From an uncultured Bacilli bacterium (GTDB lineage: Bacteria; Bacillota_I; Bacilli_A; RF39; UBA660): a DNA stretch of 64,000 bases. Made by a program: the position numbers and the translations under genes. Shown here piece by piece: positions 16,355-25,679 of this stretch; the first letter of the stretch is position 1, and each line of letters starts with the position of its first letter. The DNA lies in the NCBI GenBank assembly GCA_934130375.1, contig CAKOXW010000003.1, forward strand, positions 124,001 to 188,000, written 5' to 3'. The notes beneath the pieces were generated by a model. It ran no database searches. It was given only the letters and a program-made list of their open reading frames with translations, and was not told the origin of the DNA.

Positions 16355-16920
16355 ATTATGCATTCATTTATAATTTTATAGTCTATATTCATATTATCTA
16401 ATATATCAAGTATATTTTTATCTACTTTAGTATTGTATATTACATTATTACCAAATTCTTTACTTAATATTTCACTATTTTCAAGTATTCTATCAATTAC
16501 ATTAACCTTATCATAGTAGGTATAAATATATATATTATAACCATTAATAAGTTCTACTTTAGTACTTTTTGCAAGTGCTTCTATACATGAATTTGAATAT
16601 GCTCTTGTTAAACCTCCACATCCTAGTTTTATACCACCAAAATATCTTGTAACAATACATAAAACATGGTTTAAATTATTTTTTTCAAGACAATTTAGAA
16701 TAGGCATACCTGCTGTATTAGAGGGTTCTTTGTCATCTGAAAATCTTTTAATATTACCAATAATGTATGCATAGCAGTAATGAGTAGCGTTTTTATATTT
16801 TTCTTTAACCAAATTCATATATTTAGTAATATCTTGTTCATTTTCTATGTAGAACAAGGATGTAATGAATTTAGATTTTTCAATTGTTATAGTATTTTCT
16901 ATATTTAATACAGAATACAT
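16339..16920 (-). CDS. YigZ/IMPACT family protein
   Basis: 193 residues from the ATG at 16920 (GGTGAT upstream; a start 4 codons earlier would cover that site). The N-terminal UPF0029 domain shows IEKSKFITSLF, ATHYCYAYIIG, DDKEPSNTAGMPIL and VTRYFGGIKLGCGGLTRAY, all diagnostic for YigZ proteins. A short EF-G-V-like C-terminal domain follows. Linked to translation or ribosome stress by analogy to eukaryotic IMPACT. Divergent from rnhB. Confidence 0.92.
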   Translation of the reverse strand: MYSVLNIENTITIEKSKFITSLFYIENEQDITKYMNLVKEKYKNATHYCYAYIIGNIKRFSDDKEPSNTAGMPILNCLEKNNLNHVLCIVTRYFGGIKLGCGGLTRAYSNSCIEALAKSTKVELINGYNIYIYTYYDKVNVIDRILENSEILSKEFGNNVIYNTKVDKNILDILDNMNIDYKIINECIIKRLT

Positions 16921-16977
16921 AAATATCACCATTTAAATTATATCATATTTGTAGTATAATTCTAGTGGGTGACTATT

Positions 16978-17583
16978 ATGTATCAATATGAAGAAGAATT
17001 GTATGAGAATGGTATTAATTTTATTGCAGGTGTTGATGAGGTTGGTAGAGGGCCTTTAAATGGACCAGTTGTAAGTGCTTGTGTTGTATTACCTAAGGGA
17101 TATCATAAGGATGGAATAATAGATTCTAAGAAATTGAGTGAGAAAAAAAGAAATGAATTATTTGATATAATTAAGAGAGATGCATTAGGAATTGGTGTAG
17201 GTATTGTTTATGCTGATGAAATAGATGAACTAAATATTTATGAAGCAACAAAAAAATCTATGAAACTTGCAATTAATAATTGTAATAGTAAGATAGAGCA
17301 TGTTCTAATAGACGCGATGAAATTAGATCTTGATATACCAAGTACAAGTATTATAAAGGGTGATGCGAAAAGTATTTCTATTGCTGCCGCATCAATTATT
17401 GCAAAAGTAACAAGAGATACAATGATGTATGAACTTGATAAGAAGTATCCAATGTATGGATATAAAAATCATAAGGGGTACCCAACAAAAAAACATATTG
17501 AAGCAATTAATAAGTATGGACTTATTGAAGGTTATAGAAAAACTTATGGACCAGTAAAAGATTACTTAGAGAAGAACAAGTAG
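16978..17583 (+). CDS. rnhB: ribonuclease HII
   Basis: 201 residues from ATG 16978 (GGGTGAC site; TATAAT at 16955-16960). Catalytic pattern GVDEVGRGPLNGPV gives the first Asp-Glu pair; HVLIDAMKLD and SIAAASIIAKVTRD supply the other acidic residues; KNHKGYPTKKH is the family's substrate-binding block. It removes RNA, including single ribonucleotides, from DNA duplexes. Confidence 0.96.
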   Translation: MYQYEEELYENGINFIAGVDEVGRGPLNGPVVSACVVLPKGYHKDGIIDSKKLSEKKRNELFDIIKRDALGIGVGIVYADEIDELNIYEATKKSMKLAINNCNSKIEHVLIDAMKLDLDIPSTSIIKGDAKSISIAAASIIAKVTRDTMMYELDKKYPMYGYKNHKGYPTKKHIEAINKYGLIEGYRKTYGPVKDYLEKNK

Positions 17584-17592
17584 TCTTTTAAT

Positions 17593-17620
17593 TTGACAAA
17601 AATTTAAAAATATGTATAAT
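17593..17620 (+). promoter_or_regulatory. promoter of the four-gene transglutaminase-like cluster
   Basis: TTGACA (17593-17598), 16-bp spacer, TATAAT (17615-17620), very like the one in front of paralog 1. Confidence 0.8.
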
Positions 17621-17644
17621 AAGTGCCTAAAAGAGGGGATTTTT

Positions 17645-18436
17645 ATGACTGATTTAGAAAGAGAAAAATATACTGAATTTTTTAATACTTGTTGTGTTTT
17701 TTGCAAAATAAAAATAAAAGAAGAAGAAGAGAAGAAAAAAGATTTATATGCTGATTATCATAAGTTTATAGAAATATGTGCTAAGTTGGTAAATGAACTT
17801 GAAATACCATATAACAGTATAAGTGCTAGTTATGTAATTGCGCTTTTAATAAAAGATGGGTACTTTTCAGTAGATAATAATTTAAAATTTGATAATGTAA
17901 AAGATGGAGTTTGGGAAAAATTGGGTTTTTATGTTGTTGGTGGTATTGGTTGTTGCAGGCATATTGCTGATTTTGCAAATGATATATATAGTGAATTAGG
18001 TATAAATTCAATTCCTTTTTCTTGTTACGCTGGAAATGATATACCAAAAAGTATCTTAGATGATAATGCTAATCATCTTGCAAATTTAATTTATTATGAA
18101 GGTATGCCATATATTTATGATTTGCAAAATTATAGTATTCTTAGATTTATAAGTGATAAAACAGCCTATAATAAAAATTTAGATATTAAATATTATACGT
18201 TTGTGCCTAATTACATGGGAATTAATTATGATGTTGATGCTTCATTAGTTGATAAGTTAATGCATGATTTTTATAACGCTAGTAAAAAAAGTGGAATTAA
18301 GGAAAAAGAATTATGGGAAATAGAACGTAAAACTTTTGATAACTTTTTTAAAAATCTAGATTTAATTTCAGATTTTTCTATGGATACTAAAGTATTAAAA
18401 AAAGAGATTTCTAGTAGAATTAATATTATAAAATAA
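17645..18436 (+). CDS. transglutaminase-like cysteine enzyme, paralog 2
   Basis: 263 residues from ATG 17645 behind GAGGGGA. Motif GGIGCCRHIADF places Cys103-Cys104; NHLANLIYYEGMPYIYD gives His144 and Asp159, the spacing of a transglutaminase-like triad. N-terminal third is helical and charged (KKDLYADYHKF). No export signal. First of four adjacent genes that share order, length and motifs, so they arose by tandem duplication. Exact family unknown to me; a cysteine peptidase of the same fold is the main alternative. Confidence 0.65.
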   Translation: MTDLEREKYTEFFNTCCVFCKIKIKEEEEKKKDLYADYHKFIEICAKLVNELEIPYNSISASYVIALLIKDGYFSVDNNLKFDNVKDGVWEKLGFYVVGGIGCCRHIADFANDIYSELGINSIPFSCYAGNDIPKSILDDNANHLANLIYYEGMPYIYDLQNYSILRFISDKTAYNKNLDIKYYTFVPNYMGINYDVDASLVDKLMHDFYNASKKSGIKEKELWEIERKTFDNFFKNLDLISDFSMDTKVLKKEISSRINIIK

Positions 18437-18448
18437 GGGGGGATTGTT

Positions 18449-19240
18449 ATGACAAGAGAAGAAATAGATTGGTTAAATTCATCTTATAAGAAAAATACTT
18501 CTATTAGCAGTAATTTATGGAAGCAAGATAGAGATGTTTTTCTTAAAGATAATAAAATGACTTATTACGATTATCAAGAATTTGCTTATTATGCTTCAGT
18601 CTTAGTTGATAAATTAAGTGATGGTAGTTCAATTAGCAAGGCAAATATAATATCAAAATTATTATCAGATGGTACTTTTTCAGTTGAAAATAATTTTAAA
18701 TTTGATACTGTAGCAGGTAATTGTACTATGAAACTTGGTATTGCAATTATAAATGGTAATGGTTGTTGTAGACATATTGCGGATTTTACTAATGATGTTT
18801 TAGCTATGTCAAATGAACAAACTTATCTATATCCATGTATGATAAATGGCAAAGTTTCAGATGTATCTTTTTTAGATTCCGGTGACCATATTGCTAATGT
18901 AATTTATTACGAAGGAATACCTTATGTATATGATGAGTGGAGTAATTCATTATTAAGATTTATAAGTGATAGAATTGCATTTTTGCCAGGCTCAAATTCA
19001 TATATGAATTTTATTCCTTATATCTTATCAACTTATTATGGATTTTCTAATGAAGAAATAATAAAAATGATTACTGATTTTGAAAATGCATCAAAAACAA
19101 GACAAATATCTGCAATGGAATTTGTAAGAATTAATAATGAATCTAATAAAAGCATTGATAGAAATAGTGATATAATTCATAATTTTAAAACAAAGACTAA
19201 AAGTTTAAAGAAATCTATTTCTGAGGGTTATAAGAAATAA
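18449..19240 (+). CDS. transglutaminase-like cysteine enzyme, paralog 3
   Basis: 263 residues behind GGGGGGA, 12 bp after paralog 2. NGNGCCRHIADF (Cys106-Cys107), DHIANVIYYEGIPYVYD (His and Asp). Shares with its neighbours a helical N-terminus ending in a ...LSDGTFSVENNFKFD segment just before the catalytic Cys, and a C-terminal SLKKSISEGYKK tail. Function unknown. Confidence 0.65.
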   Translation: MTREEIDWLNSSYKKNTSISSNLWKQDRDVFLKDNKMTYYDYQEFAYYASVLVDKLSDGSSISKANIISKLLSDGTFSVENNFKFDTVAGNCTMKLGIAIINGNGCCRHIADFTNDVLAMSNEQTYLYPCMINGKVSDVSFLDSGDHIANVIYYEGIPYVYDEWSNSLLRFISDRIAFLPGSNSYMNFIPYILSTYYGFSNEEIIKMITDFENASKTRQISAMEFVRINNESNKSIDRNSDIIHNFKTKTKSLKKSISEGYKK

Positions 19241-19244
19241 AATT

Positions 19245-20000
19245 ATGAGTGACGAGGAATTATTAAAAGTTATATCTAGTAGAGAGTTTTGGAAAAATTA
19301 TAAAAATAATGAACAAAATAATAATTTAGATTTATATATTAATTATTACAAACTTATTGAAGAAGCAGGCAAATTAGTTAAAGATTTAAGTTTAAAAAAC
19401 AATGAAATAAGTATTTGTTATGCAATTTCTATGTTGCTTAAATTAGGAGTTTTTTCAGAGAGTAGTAGTTTTGAATATGAAAAGGTAACTCTAGATAAAT
19501 ATAAATTTGGTATGCGTATTGCGTCTGGGAGTGCGTGTTGTAGGCATATTGCAGACTTTACCTATGATTTATTAACTAATTTGGAAATAGAATCATTACC
19601 TTATCCTTGTAGTACCAGTAAAAAGAATGGATATGTTTCATATTCTAAGATTGGAGACCATGTTGCTAATTTAATACAATATAATAATGCATACTATGTT
19701 TATAATATGTATTATGATGATTTGTTATCATTTATATATCCCGGGGTAGCACGTAGTAATATGTCAAATATATATCTAAATTTTAGACCTTATATGCTTA
19801 TGACATATTATGAAATTGATAGTGATACTATTGCTAATTTAATACCAAGTTTACAAGGAAGACAAATACAAACTCGTGAATTTTTAGAAATTCAAAATGA
19901 AACTTTAGATTTATTAATGTTGAATGCTGGATTGATAAAAGATTTTAATAGTGATACTAGAAGTCTAAGAAAGAAAATTGGTGGTAAGTATTATGAATGA
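19245..20000 (+). CDS. transglutaminase-like protein, paralog 4 (Asp replaced by Asn)
   Basis: 251 residues, 4 bp after paralog 3, no clear ribosome site, so coupled translation. Cys98-Cys99 in SGSACCRHIADF and His139 in GDHVANLI are kept, but the residue that is Asp in paralogs 2, 3 and 5 (YxYD) is Asn154 here (YVYN). The third triad residue is thus altered: activity may be reduced or rest on Asn. It overlaps paralog 5 by 8 bp. Confidence 0.62.
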   Translation: MSDEELLKVISSREFWKNYKNNEQNNNLDLYINYYKLIEEAGKLVKDLSLKNNEISICYAISMLLKLGVFSESSSFEYEKVTLDKYKFGMRIASGSACCRHIADFTYDLLTNLEIESLPYPCSTSKKNGYVSYSKIGDHVANLIQYNNAYYVYNMYYDDLLSFIYPGVARSNMSNIYLNFRPYMLMTYYEIDSDTIANLIPSLQGRQIQTREFLEIQNETLDLLMLNAGLIKDFNSDTRSLRKKIGGKYYE

Positions 20001-20778
20001 AGAAGAACTAGTAGAATACAAAGGCTTTTTAGATGATGTATATAAAAATGTAAGCCCAAAATTACTTGCTAATAAATCCGAATTATTTAAAGATTATTAT
20101 AGATTTGTAAAGAAGTGTTCAAAGCTAGTAAAAGAAGTGGCAATAGAAAACAATCCGCTTAGTTATGGATTTGCAATGTCTGCACTTCTTGCGGATGGTT
20201 GTTTTTCAGATAGTACTTTTTTTAAGTATGATGATAAAGATGATGATGATCTTTGCAAATCAGGTCTTACTGTTTTAACTGGAACTGGTTGCTGTAGACA
20301 TGTTGCTGATTTTCTTTCTGATATTTATTATGAATTAGAAGTAAATTCGATACTATTTTCATGTGTTAGGTGCAAAAAACCAGTTAATGATAATTTGTTA
20401 GGTAAAGGGAATCATTTAGCAAACTTAATCTTTTATGAAGGAATTCCTTATATTTATGATGGACTTGATTATAGTATATTTAAATTTATCGATACTAAAA
20501 ATGCACAAGTTATGAATAATAAACTTAATAGAAGATATATATCCTTTAGACCACGTTATCTAGCAATGTTTTATGGTGTTAGTGAAGAAGTTATTAATCA
20601 ATTAATTAGTGATTTTTATGATGCTAGTTGCAAAAGTGGTATAAGTAAAAATGAATTAAGAGAAATAGAGTTTGAAACACTTACTCATATAAAAGAAGAT
20701 ACAATTAAAGAATTTAGAGAAAACACAAAGATATTAAAGAAAAAGATATCTAACGGAATGTTATATCATCATTCTTAA
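19993..20778 (+). CDS. transglutaminase-like cysteine enzyme, paralog 5
   Basis: 261 residues from ATG 19993 inside the end of paralog 4. TGTGCCRHVADF (Cys100-Cys101), NHLANLIFYEGIPYIYD (His, Asp). Closest in motif layout to paralog 2, including the KSGISKNELREIE segment before the C-terminal helix. Its last 29 bases overlap the convergent gene at 20750. Function unknown. Confidence 0.65.
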   Translation: MNEEELVEYKGFLDDVYKNVSPKLLANKSELFKDYYRFVKKCSKLVKEVAIENNPLSYGFAMSALLADGCFSDSTFFKYDDKDDDDLCKSGLTVLTGTGCCRHVADFLSDIYYELEVNSILFSCVRCKKPVNDNLLGKGNHLANLIFYEGIPYIYDGLDYSIFKFIDTKNAQVMNNKLNRRYISFRPRYLAMFYGVSEEVINQLISDFYDASCKSGISKNELREIEFETLTHIKEDTIKEFRENTKILKKKISNGMLYHHS

Positions 20779-21049
20779 TAGTTAATCTTGTAAAGGCTGC
20801 TAAAAGCACTAAAATGGAAGCAATTACTTGTTTAATTTGACTTTCATTTTTTTCTTTACTTAAACCAACAAATGCATTAATAACGAAATATAAGGCAACT
20901 AGAAAAAGTAAAGATCTACCAAGTCTTACTAATGTGTTTTTATCATCATTACTTATGTCTTTTTTATTAGTTGTATATATATAAATTGCTTCAACAATGA
21001 TGGTAATTATGTATGCAATTGTATTCAGTTTATCTTCCAAATCGTTCAT
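20750..21049 (-). CDS. small membrane protein
   Basis: 99 residues, ATG at 21049 with AGGAG seven bases upstream. Three hydrophobic segments: IAYIITIIVEAIYIYTT, LLFLVALYFVINAFVGL and VIASILVLLAAFTRL, separated by charged loops. No family recognised. Convergent with and overlapping paralog 5, divergent from the zinc-ribbon gene at 21121. Confidence 0.7.
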   Translation of the reverse strand: MNDLEDKLNTIAYIITIIVEAIYIYTTNKKDISNDDKNTLVRLGRSLLFLVALYFVINAFVGLSKEKNESQIKQVIASILVLLAAFTRLTIKNDDITFR

Positions 21050-21064
21050 AACTCTCCTAAAAAC

Positions 21065-21092
21065 TTGACAAATGTATAAAAATGTGTATAAT
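21065..21092 (+). promoter_or_regulatory. promoter of zinc-ribbon membrane protein gene
   Basis: TTGACA (21065-21070), 16-bp spacer, TATAAT (21087-21092). Confidence 0.8.
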
Positions 21093-21120
21093 ACTTATTC
21101 GAAAAGAGGGGGAATATGTT

Positions 21121-21747
21121 ATGGAGATGAATAAAGTTTTAAAAAATATATCTGTAATTTTAGAGTGTTCTTTTATTGGTTCAGTTATTTTATATGTATA
21201 TAATTTTTATACAGCAAGTAAAAAATATGAAATATTACCGGTAGCAGTTAAGACTAGATTAAATATATTTGTAATTATTGCTGTTGTATCAGTAATATTG
21301 TTTCTAATACTAAAATATGTTTTATACATTAGAAATAAAACTGTAAATGAAGAATATAGGGAGCCAGTTACAATTGAAGAAAAAAGAGAAATTGCTTATA
21401 AAAATTTAGAGGCACCTGTTAGTGAAAGAGTATTTATTTATAAAGATGAGTATGAGGTTCCAAAAGAAAGAAGAATGCTTTGTCCAAATTGTAATAAAGT
21501 AATTGATAAAAATGCATATATATGTGTTAAATGTGGTTATTTACTTAAAAAGATTGAACCAAAAGTTGTTGAAAAAGTAGTAGAAAAGGTTGTTGAAAAG
21601 CCTGTTCAAAAGAAAGAAAAGAAATTAAATTCTTATGATTATGATAGATTTATTAATTTATTAATTACACTTGGTTTAATAGTTGGAATTATAATATGTG
21701 CAACTATGATAGTAAACCTTGCAATGGAAAGAGGAATTATTGGATAA
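21121..21747 (+). CDS. membrane protein with double-Cys zinc ribbon
   Basis: 208 residues from ATG 21121 behind GAGGGGG. Two N-terminal helices (about 11-30 and 44-67), a cytoplasmic zinc ribbon MLCPNCNKVID...CVKCGYLL (about 120-143), a repeated Lys/Glu/Val stretch (VVEKVVEKVVEKP) and one C-terminal helix. The layout suggests a membrane adaptor or regulator. No specific family recognised. Confidence 0.75.
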   Translation: MEMNKVLKNISVILECSFIGSVILYVYNFYTASKKYEILPVAVKTRLNIFVIIAVVSVILFLILKYVLYIRNKTVNEEYREPVTIEEKREIAYKNLEAPVSERVFIYKDEYEVPKERRMLCPNCNKVIDKNAYICVKCGYLLKKIEPKVVEKVVEKVVEKPVQKKEKKLNSYDYDRFINLLITLGLIVGIIICATMIVNLAMERGIIG

Positions 21748-21772
21748 GTCAAATTTATATTTGACTTTTTTT
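21746..21772 (+). terminator. terminator after zinc-ribbon membrane gene
   Basis: AAGTCAAAT-ttat-ATTTGACTT followed by T; perfect 9-bp stem overlapping the stop. Confidence 0.88.
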
Positions 21773-21801
21773 GTGATATAATTTTTATATAAGGAGTTTT
21801 T

Positions 21802-22977
21802 ATGAAAGATAAAATTACGATTGGCCTATTTAATGATAGTTTTTATCCAATTACTGATGGTGTTATAAATGTAGTTGATAACTATGCAAGATTATTATCT
21901 AAAAGAGCAAATGTTATTGTTTTCGTACCTAGTTATCCAAATAATTATTACGATGATACAACACTACCTTATAAAGTAGTAAGATGTAAATCAATTAAAA
22001 TACCTTTTTTAGATTATTCATTACCAATGCCAAAATTGGATGTGAAATTTTTAAAAGAGTTAAAGAAATATAACTTAGATATTGTTCACATTCATTCTCC
22101 ATTTACAATTGGTGCAACTGGTGTTAAATATGCTAAAAAGCACAATATTCCATGTATTGCAACAATGCATTCACAGTTTAAAAAGGATATTATGAGATTT
22201 ACAAAATCAGAACTAGCAAGTGATAAGTTACTAAAGGAAATAATAAAAGTATTTAATTCATGTGATGAGTGTTTTGCAGTTAATAAAGAAGTTGCACGTA
22301 TCTTTTATGAAGATTATCATTGTAAAAGATATCCACTTGTTATGAATAATGCTACTAATATGAAAAGATTAGATGACTTTAAAAAAGCAAGTAAGTATAT
22401 AAATAAAAAGCATAATATAAAAAGTAATGAAAATGTATTTTTGTTTGTAGGTAGATTAAATTTATTAAAAAATATATTATTTATAGTTGATTCACTTGCG
22501 GCTTTAAAAGAAAAAAGACCTAAGTTAAAATTTAAGATGCTGTTTGTAGGTAGTGGACAGGATGAAGATAAATTAGTAAAACATATAAATAAATTGAAAT
22601 TAGAAAAAGATATAATTTTATGTGGAAAAATAATGGATAGAACTGAACTAGCATATTATTACGCAAGAGCAGATTTATTCTTATTCCCATCAACTTATGA
22701 TGCTTCTTCTATTGTACAAATAGAGGCTGCTTCTCAAGAAACACCAACAATATTTTTAAAAAATACAGCAACCGCATCAACAGTTATAGACAATGTTAAT
22801 GGTTACATATCAGAAAATTCAACTGGTGCTTTTTCTGATAGGATAATAGATGCTATAGAAGATAAAAAGTCATATGAAAAAATATGCAAAAATGCTTATA
22901 TAGATTTATATAAGACATGGGATGAAACTATAGATAAGGTTTATGATGCTTATATTGATTTAATAAATAATAAGTAA
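21802..22977 (+). CDS. glycosyltransferase family 4, diacylglycerol glucosyltransferase-like
   Basis: 391 residues, GT-B fold. N-terminal acceptor half contains FNDSFYPITDGV and HIHSPFTIGATG, as in diacylglycerol glucosyltransferases that build membrane glycolipids and lipoteichoic acid anchors. C-terminal donor half has FVGRLNLLKN and the FPSTYDASSIVQIEAA motif, in which the common E-G/T-F-G-L is changed to D-A-S-S-I. Retaining transfer from a UDP-sugar is expected; the acceptor is inferred. AAGGAG precedes the ATG. Confidence 0.88.
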   Translation: MKDKITIGLFNDSFYPITDGVINVVDNYARLLSKRANVIVFVPSYPNNYYDDTTLPYKVVRCKSIKIPFLDYSLPMPKLDVKFLKELKKYNLDIVHIHSPFTIGATGVKYAKKHNIPCIATMHSQFKKDIMRFTKSELASDKLLKEIIKVFNSCDECFAVNKEVARIFYEDYHCKRYPLVMNNATNMKRLDDFKKASKYINKKHNIKSNENVFLFVGRLNLLKNILFIVDSLAALKEKRPKLKFKMLFVGSGQDEDKLVKHINKLKLEKDIILCGKIMDRTELAYYYARADLFLFPSTYDASSIVQIEAASQETPTIFLKNTATASTVIDNVNGYISENSTGAFSDRIIDAIEDKKSYEKICKNAYIDLYKTWDETIDKVYDAYIDLINNK

Positions 22978-22980
22978 TGT

Positions 22981-23010
22981 TTGACTTTTTTCTAATTTTT
23001 GTAATATAAT
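22981..23010 (+). promoter_or_regulatory. topA promoter
   Basis: TTGACT (22981-22986), 18-bp spacer, TATAAT (23005-23010), about 60 nt of leader. Confidence 0.7.
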
Positions 23011-23070
23011 TTAATGGATTTAGAGGAAAAATAAAAGTTTTCGAGAATAATATATATGAGGAGGATTTTT

Positions 23071-25014
23071 ATGAAGAATTTAGTTATAGTTGAATCACCA
23101 AGTAAATCAAAAACAATTGAGAAATATTTAGGTAAAGATTATAAAGTGGTATCAAGTAAAGGGCATATTAGAGATTTAGCAACAAAAGGAAAATACGGCC
23201 TTGGAGTAGATATTGAACATGAATTTAAACCAACTTATGAGATAATTAAAGGAAAAAAGAAAATGGTATCAGAACTAAAAAAAGATATAAAAGCATCTGA
23301 TATGGTCTTTTTAGCAACCGATCCCGATAGAGAAGGAGAAGCAATAAGTTGGCACTTAAAAGATGAATTAGGAATAGATGATTCTAAGTATGAAAGAGTA
23401 GTATTTAATGAGATTACAAAAGATACTGTAATTAATGCTTTTAAGCATGCTAGAAAAATAGATGAAGACTTAGTTCATAGCCAAGAAACAAGAAGAATAT
23501 TAGATAGGATTATTGGATTTAGATTAAGTAAGTTAATGCAATCTAAAACAGGTGGTAAAAGTGCTGGTAGAGTGCAATCAGTTGCTGTTAAATTAGTTGT
23601 TGATAGAGAAAGAGAAATTGAAGCATTTGTTAAGGAAGAATATTATACAATAACTGCTAAATTTAATGATTTTACTGCTGATTTAGAAAAATATAAAGAT
23701 AAAAAAGTAGAAATGCATAATGAATTAGAAGCAGATGAAATTCTTAAGAAGTTATCTAATGTATTTAAGATTGAAGATGTTTCTAAAAAAGATAAGAAAA
23801 GACAATCAAAACCACCTTTCATTACAAGTACATTGCAACAAGAAGCAAGTACTAAACTTGGTTTTACTGCAAAGAAGACTATGTCTTTAGCGCAAAAATT
23901 ATATGAAGGTGTTGATTTACAAGATGAAACTGTCGGTTTAATTACATACATGAGGACAGATTCAATTAGACTAAGTGACGAATTTGTTAAATCAGCATAT
24001 AAATTTATTGAAACAAAATATGGAACTGAATACCTTGGAGTAGTAAAAAAGTCTAAGAAAACAGAAAATGTACAAGATGCCCATGAAGCAATACGTCCAA
24101 CAAGTATTACAAGGACACCTGAGGCAGTAAAGTCATATTTAAGCAATGATGAATTTAAATTATATTCTATGATTTATAAAAGGGCTTTGTCGTCTTTGAT
24201 GAAAGATGCTAAGGAAGAAGTTACTAGTGTTGTGCTTGATAATAATGATTATAAATTTAAAACAACAGGTAGTGTAATCAAATTTGATGGTTATCTAAAA
24301 GTATATGGTGACTATGAAGATAAAGATATTAAGTTATTACCACCATTTGATAAGTATAAGACAAATGTACTTGTTTCAAATGAAATAATAAAAGAGCAAC
24401 ACTTTACTAAACCAAAACCAAGATATACTGAAGCAAAATTGATTAAAGAAATGGAAGATTTAGGTATTGGTAGGCCTTCTACATATGCAAAAACGATGGA
24501 AAATATTGTTGATAGAGGATATGTAAAAGTTGAGGATAAAAAATTTGTTCCTACTGAAATTGGTTTTGAAGTAACAGATAAATTACAAGAGTATTTTAGT
24601 AATTTAATAAATGTAAAGTATACGGCAAATATGGAAAATGATTTAGATAAAATAGCAGATGGTAAATTAATATGGTATAATTTACTTGATGGATTTTATA
24701 AAGGATTTGAACCAATGCTAGAAAATGCATTTGATAAGATGGAAAAAAATAAGCCAGAACAAACAGGTGAGGTTTGTCCAAATTGTAATAGTCCATTAGT
24801 TGTTAGAACAGGTAAATATGGTAAATTTGTTGCATGTTCTAATTATCCAACTTGCAAATATATTAAGAAAGAAGAAAAAGAAGTAGTAGAAGTTGGAACA
24901 TGTCCAGAATGTGGAAACAAAATTATAGAAAAAAGAACAAAAAAAGGAAAAATATTTTATGGTTGCTCAAATTATCCAACTTGTAAGTATGCAACTTGGA
25001 ATAAACCCGAATAA
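23071..25014 (+). CDS. topA: DNA topoisomerase I (type IA)
   Basis: 647 residues from ATG 23071 (GGAGGA site). TOPRIM domain starts LVIVESPSKSKTIEKYLG with the DPDREGEAISWHL acidic triad; active Tyr lies in ITYMRTDSIRLS; the GRPSTYAKTMENI block binds DNA; two C-terminal zinc ribbons (CPNCNSPLVV...CSNYPTC and CPECGNKII...CSNYPTC) end the protein. It relaxes negative supercoils. Slightly short because it has two and not three ribbons. Confidence 0.97.
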   Translation: MKNLVIVESPSKSKTIEKYLGKDYKVVSSKGHIRDLATKGKYGLGVDIEHEFKPTYEIIKGKKKMVSELKKDIKASDMVFLATDPDREGEAISWHLKDELGIDDSKYERVVFNEITKDTVINAFKHARKIDEDLVHSQETRRILDRIIGFRLSKLMQSKTGGKSAGRVQSVAVKLVVDREREIEAFVKEEYYTITAKFNDFTADLEKYKDKKVEMHNELEADEILKKLSNVFKIEDVSKKDKKRQSKPPFITSTLQQEASTKLGFTAKKTMSLAQKLYEGVDLQDETVGLITYMRTDSIRLSDEFVKSAYKFIETKYGTEYLGVVKKSKKTENVQDAHEAIRPTSITRTPEAVKSYLSNDEFKLYSMIYKRALSSLMKDAKEEVTSVVLDNNDYKFKTTGSVIKFDGYLKVYGDYEDKDIKLLPPFDKYKTNVLVSNEIIKEQHFTKPKPRYTEAKLIKEMEDLGIGRPSTYAKTMENIVDRGYVKVEDKKFVPTEIGFEVTDKLQEYFSNLINVKYTANMENDLDKIADGKLIWYNLLDGFYKGFEPMLENAFDKMEKNKPEQTGEVCPNCNSPLVVRTGKYGKFVACSNYPTCKYIKKEEKEVVEVGTCPECGNKIIEKRTKKGKIFYGCSNYPTCKYATWNKPE

Positions 25015-25017
25015 AAT

Positions 25018-25046
25018 TTGACAAATTTAATGTAAAGTGCTATAAT
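25018..25046 (+). promoter_or_regulatory. consensus promoter downstream of topA
   Basis: TTGACA (25018-25023), 17-bp spacer, TATAAT (25041-25046); perfect sigma-A match. Confidence 0.85.
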
Positions 25047-25088
25047 AAAGCCAATTTTCAAGAGAAAAGAAGGAATAGGGGTGCTAAG

Positions 25089-25505
25089 ATGAAAGGATAT
25101 ATTTTTGAATATCAAAATGAAAATGAATTTAAAAAATTAGAAAGATCAGTAAAAAAGTATAATATGTTAGCGTACAAGAAACTAACATTTGATTACTATG
25201 ACGATATGAAGACTGGTAAGTTTTTGGGGAAACTTATATCAACTAATAGTAAAGAAAATACAAAAACATATGAGTTAACAATTCCAACAGATGATATGTT
25301 TGCAAAAGTACATGGTGAAATGGCTTTAATTTATACAGTATACGAAGATAAAAATATAATTTTATTAGAAACAATTCATCCAGAAGATATATTATCAGAA
25401 GGACATAGAACAGAACTTCCAACATATAAAGGAGTTATGATTTCTAAGGCTAATGCTGAAAAAGATATGTTTAAAATAAATTTATTAAATATGTTACAAA
25501 AATAA
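25089..25505 (+). CDS. hypothetical soluble protein
   Basis: 138 residues after GAAGGAATAGGGG. Starts MKGYIFEYQNENEFKKLERS, mixed alpha/beta composition, no signal peptide, no Cys. Driven by a perfect consensus promoter and closed by its own terminator, so probably well expressed as a single gene. I recognise no family. Confidence 0.7.
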   Translation: MKGYIFEYQNENEFKKLERSVKKYNMLAYKKLTFDYYDDMKTGKFLGKLISTNSKENTKTYELTIPTDDMFAKVHGEMALIYTVYEDKNIILLETIHPEDILSEGHRTELPTYKGVMISKANAEKDMFKINLLNMLQK

Positions 25506-25525
25506 ACGGTTTCGTTTATTTTTTC
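25500..25525 (+). terminator. terminator after hypothetical gene
   Basis: AAATAAACG-gttt-CGTTTATTT followed by T. Confidence 0.88.
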
Positions 25526-25551
25526 TTTAATTTTTGCTATAATCTAAGTAT

Positions 25552-25627
25552 GCCGATGTAGCTTAGTTGATAGAGCAATTGTTTCGTAATCAATAGGTCG
25601 GGGGTTTGAATCCCTTCGTCGGCACCA
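25552..25627 (+). tRNA. tRNA-Thr (anticodon CGT)
   Basis: 76 nt. Acceptor GCCGATG pairs with CGTCGGC; D arm GCTT..GAGC; anticodon loop TTCGTAA, so CGT, reading ACG; T arm GGGGG-TTTGAAT-CCCTT; encoded ACCA end. The last anticodon-stem pair (31-39) is a T-T mismatch. TATAAT at 25538-25543 is its promoter -10. Confidence 0.93.
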
Positions 25628-25679
25628 CATGCATAGTTAGTTCTTATTGAACATTATATAGATAAATGAAGGTGATTTA

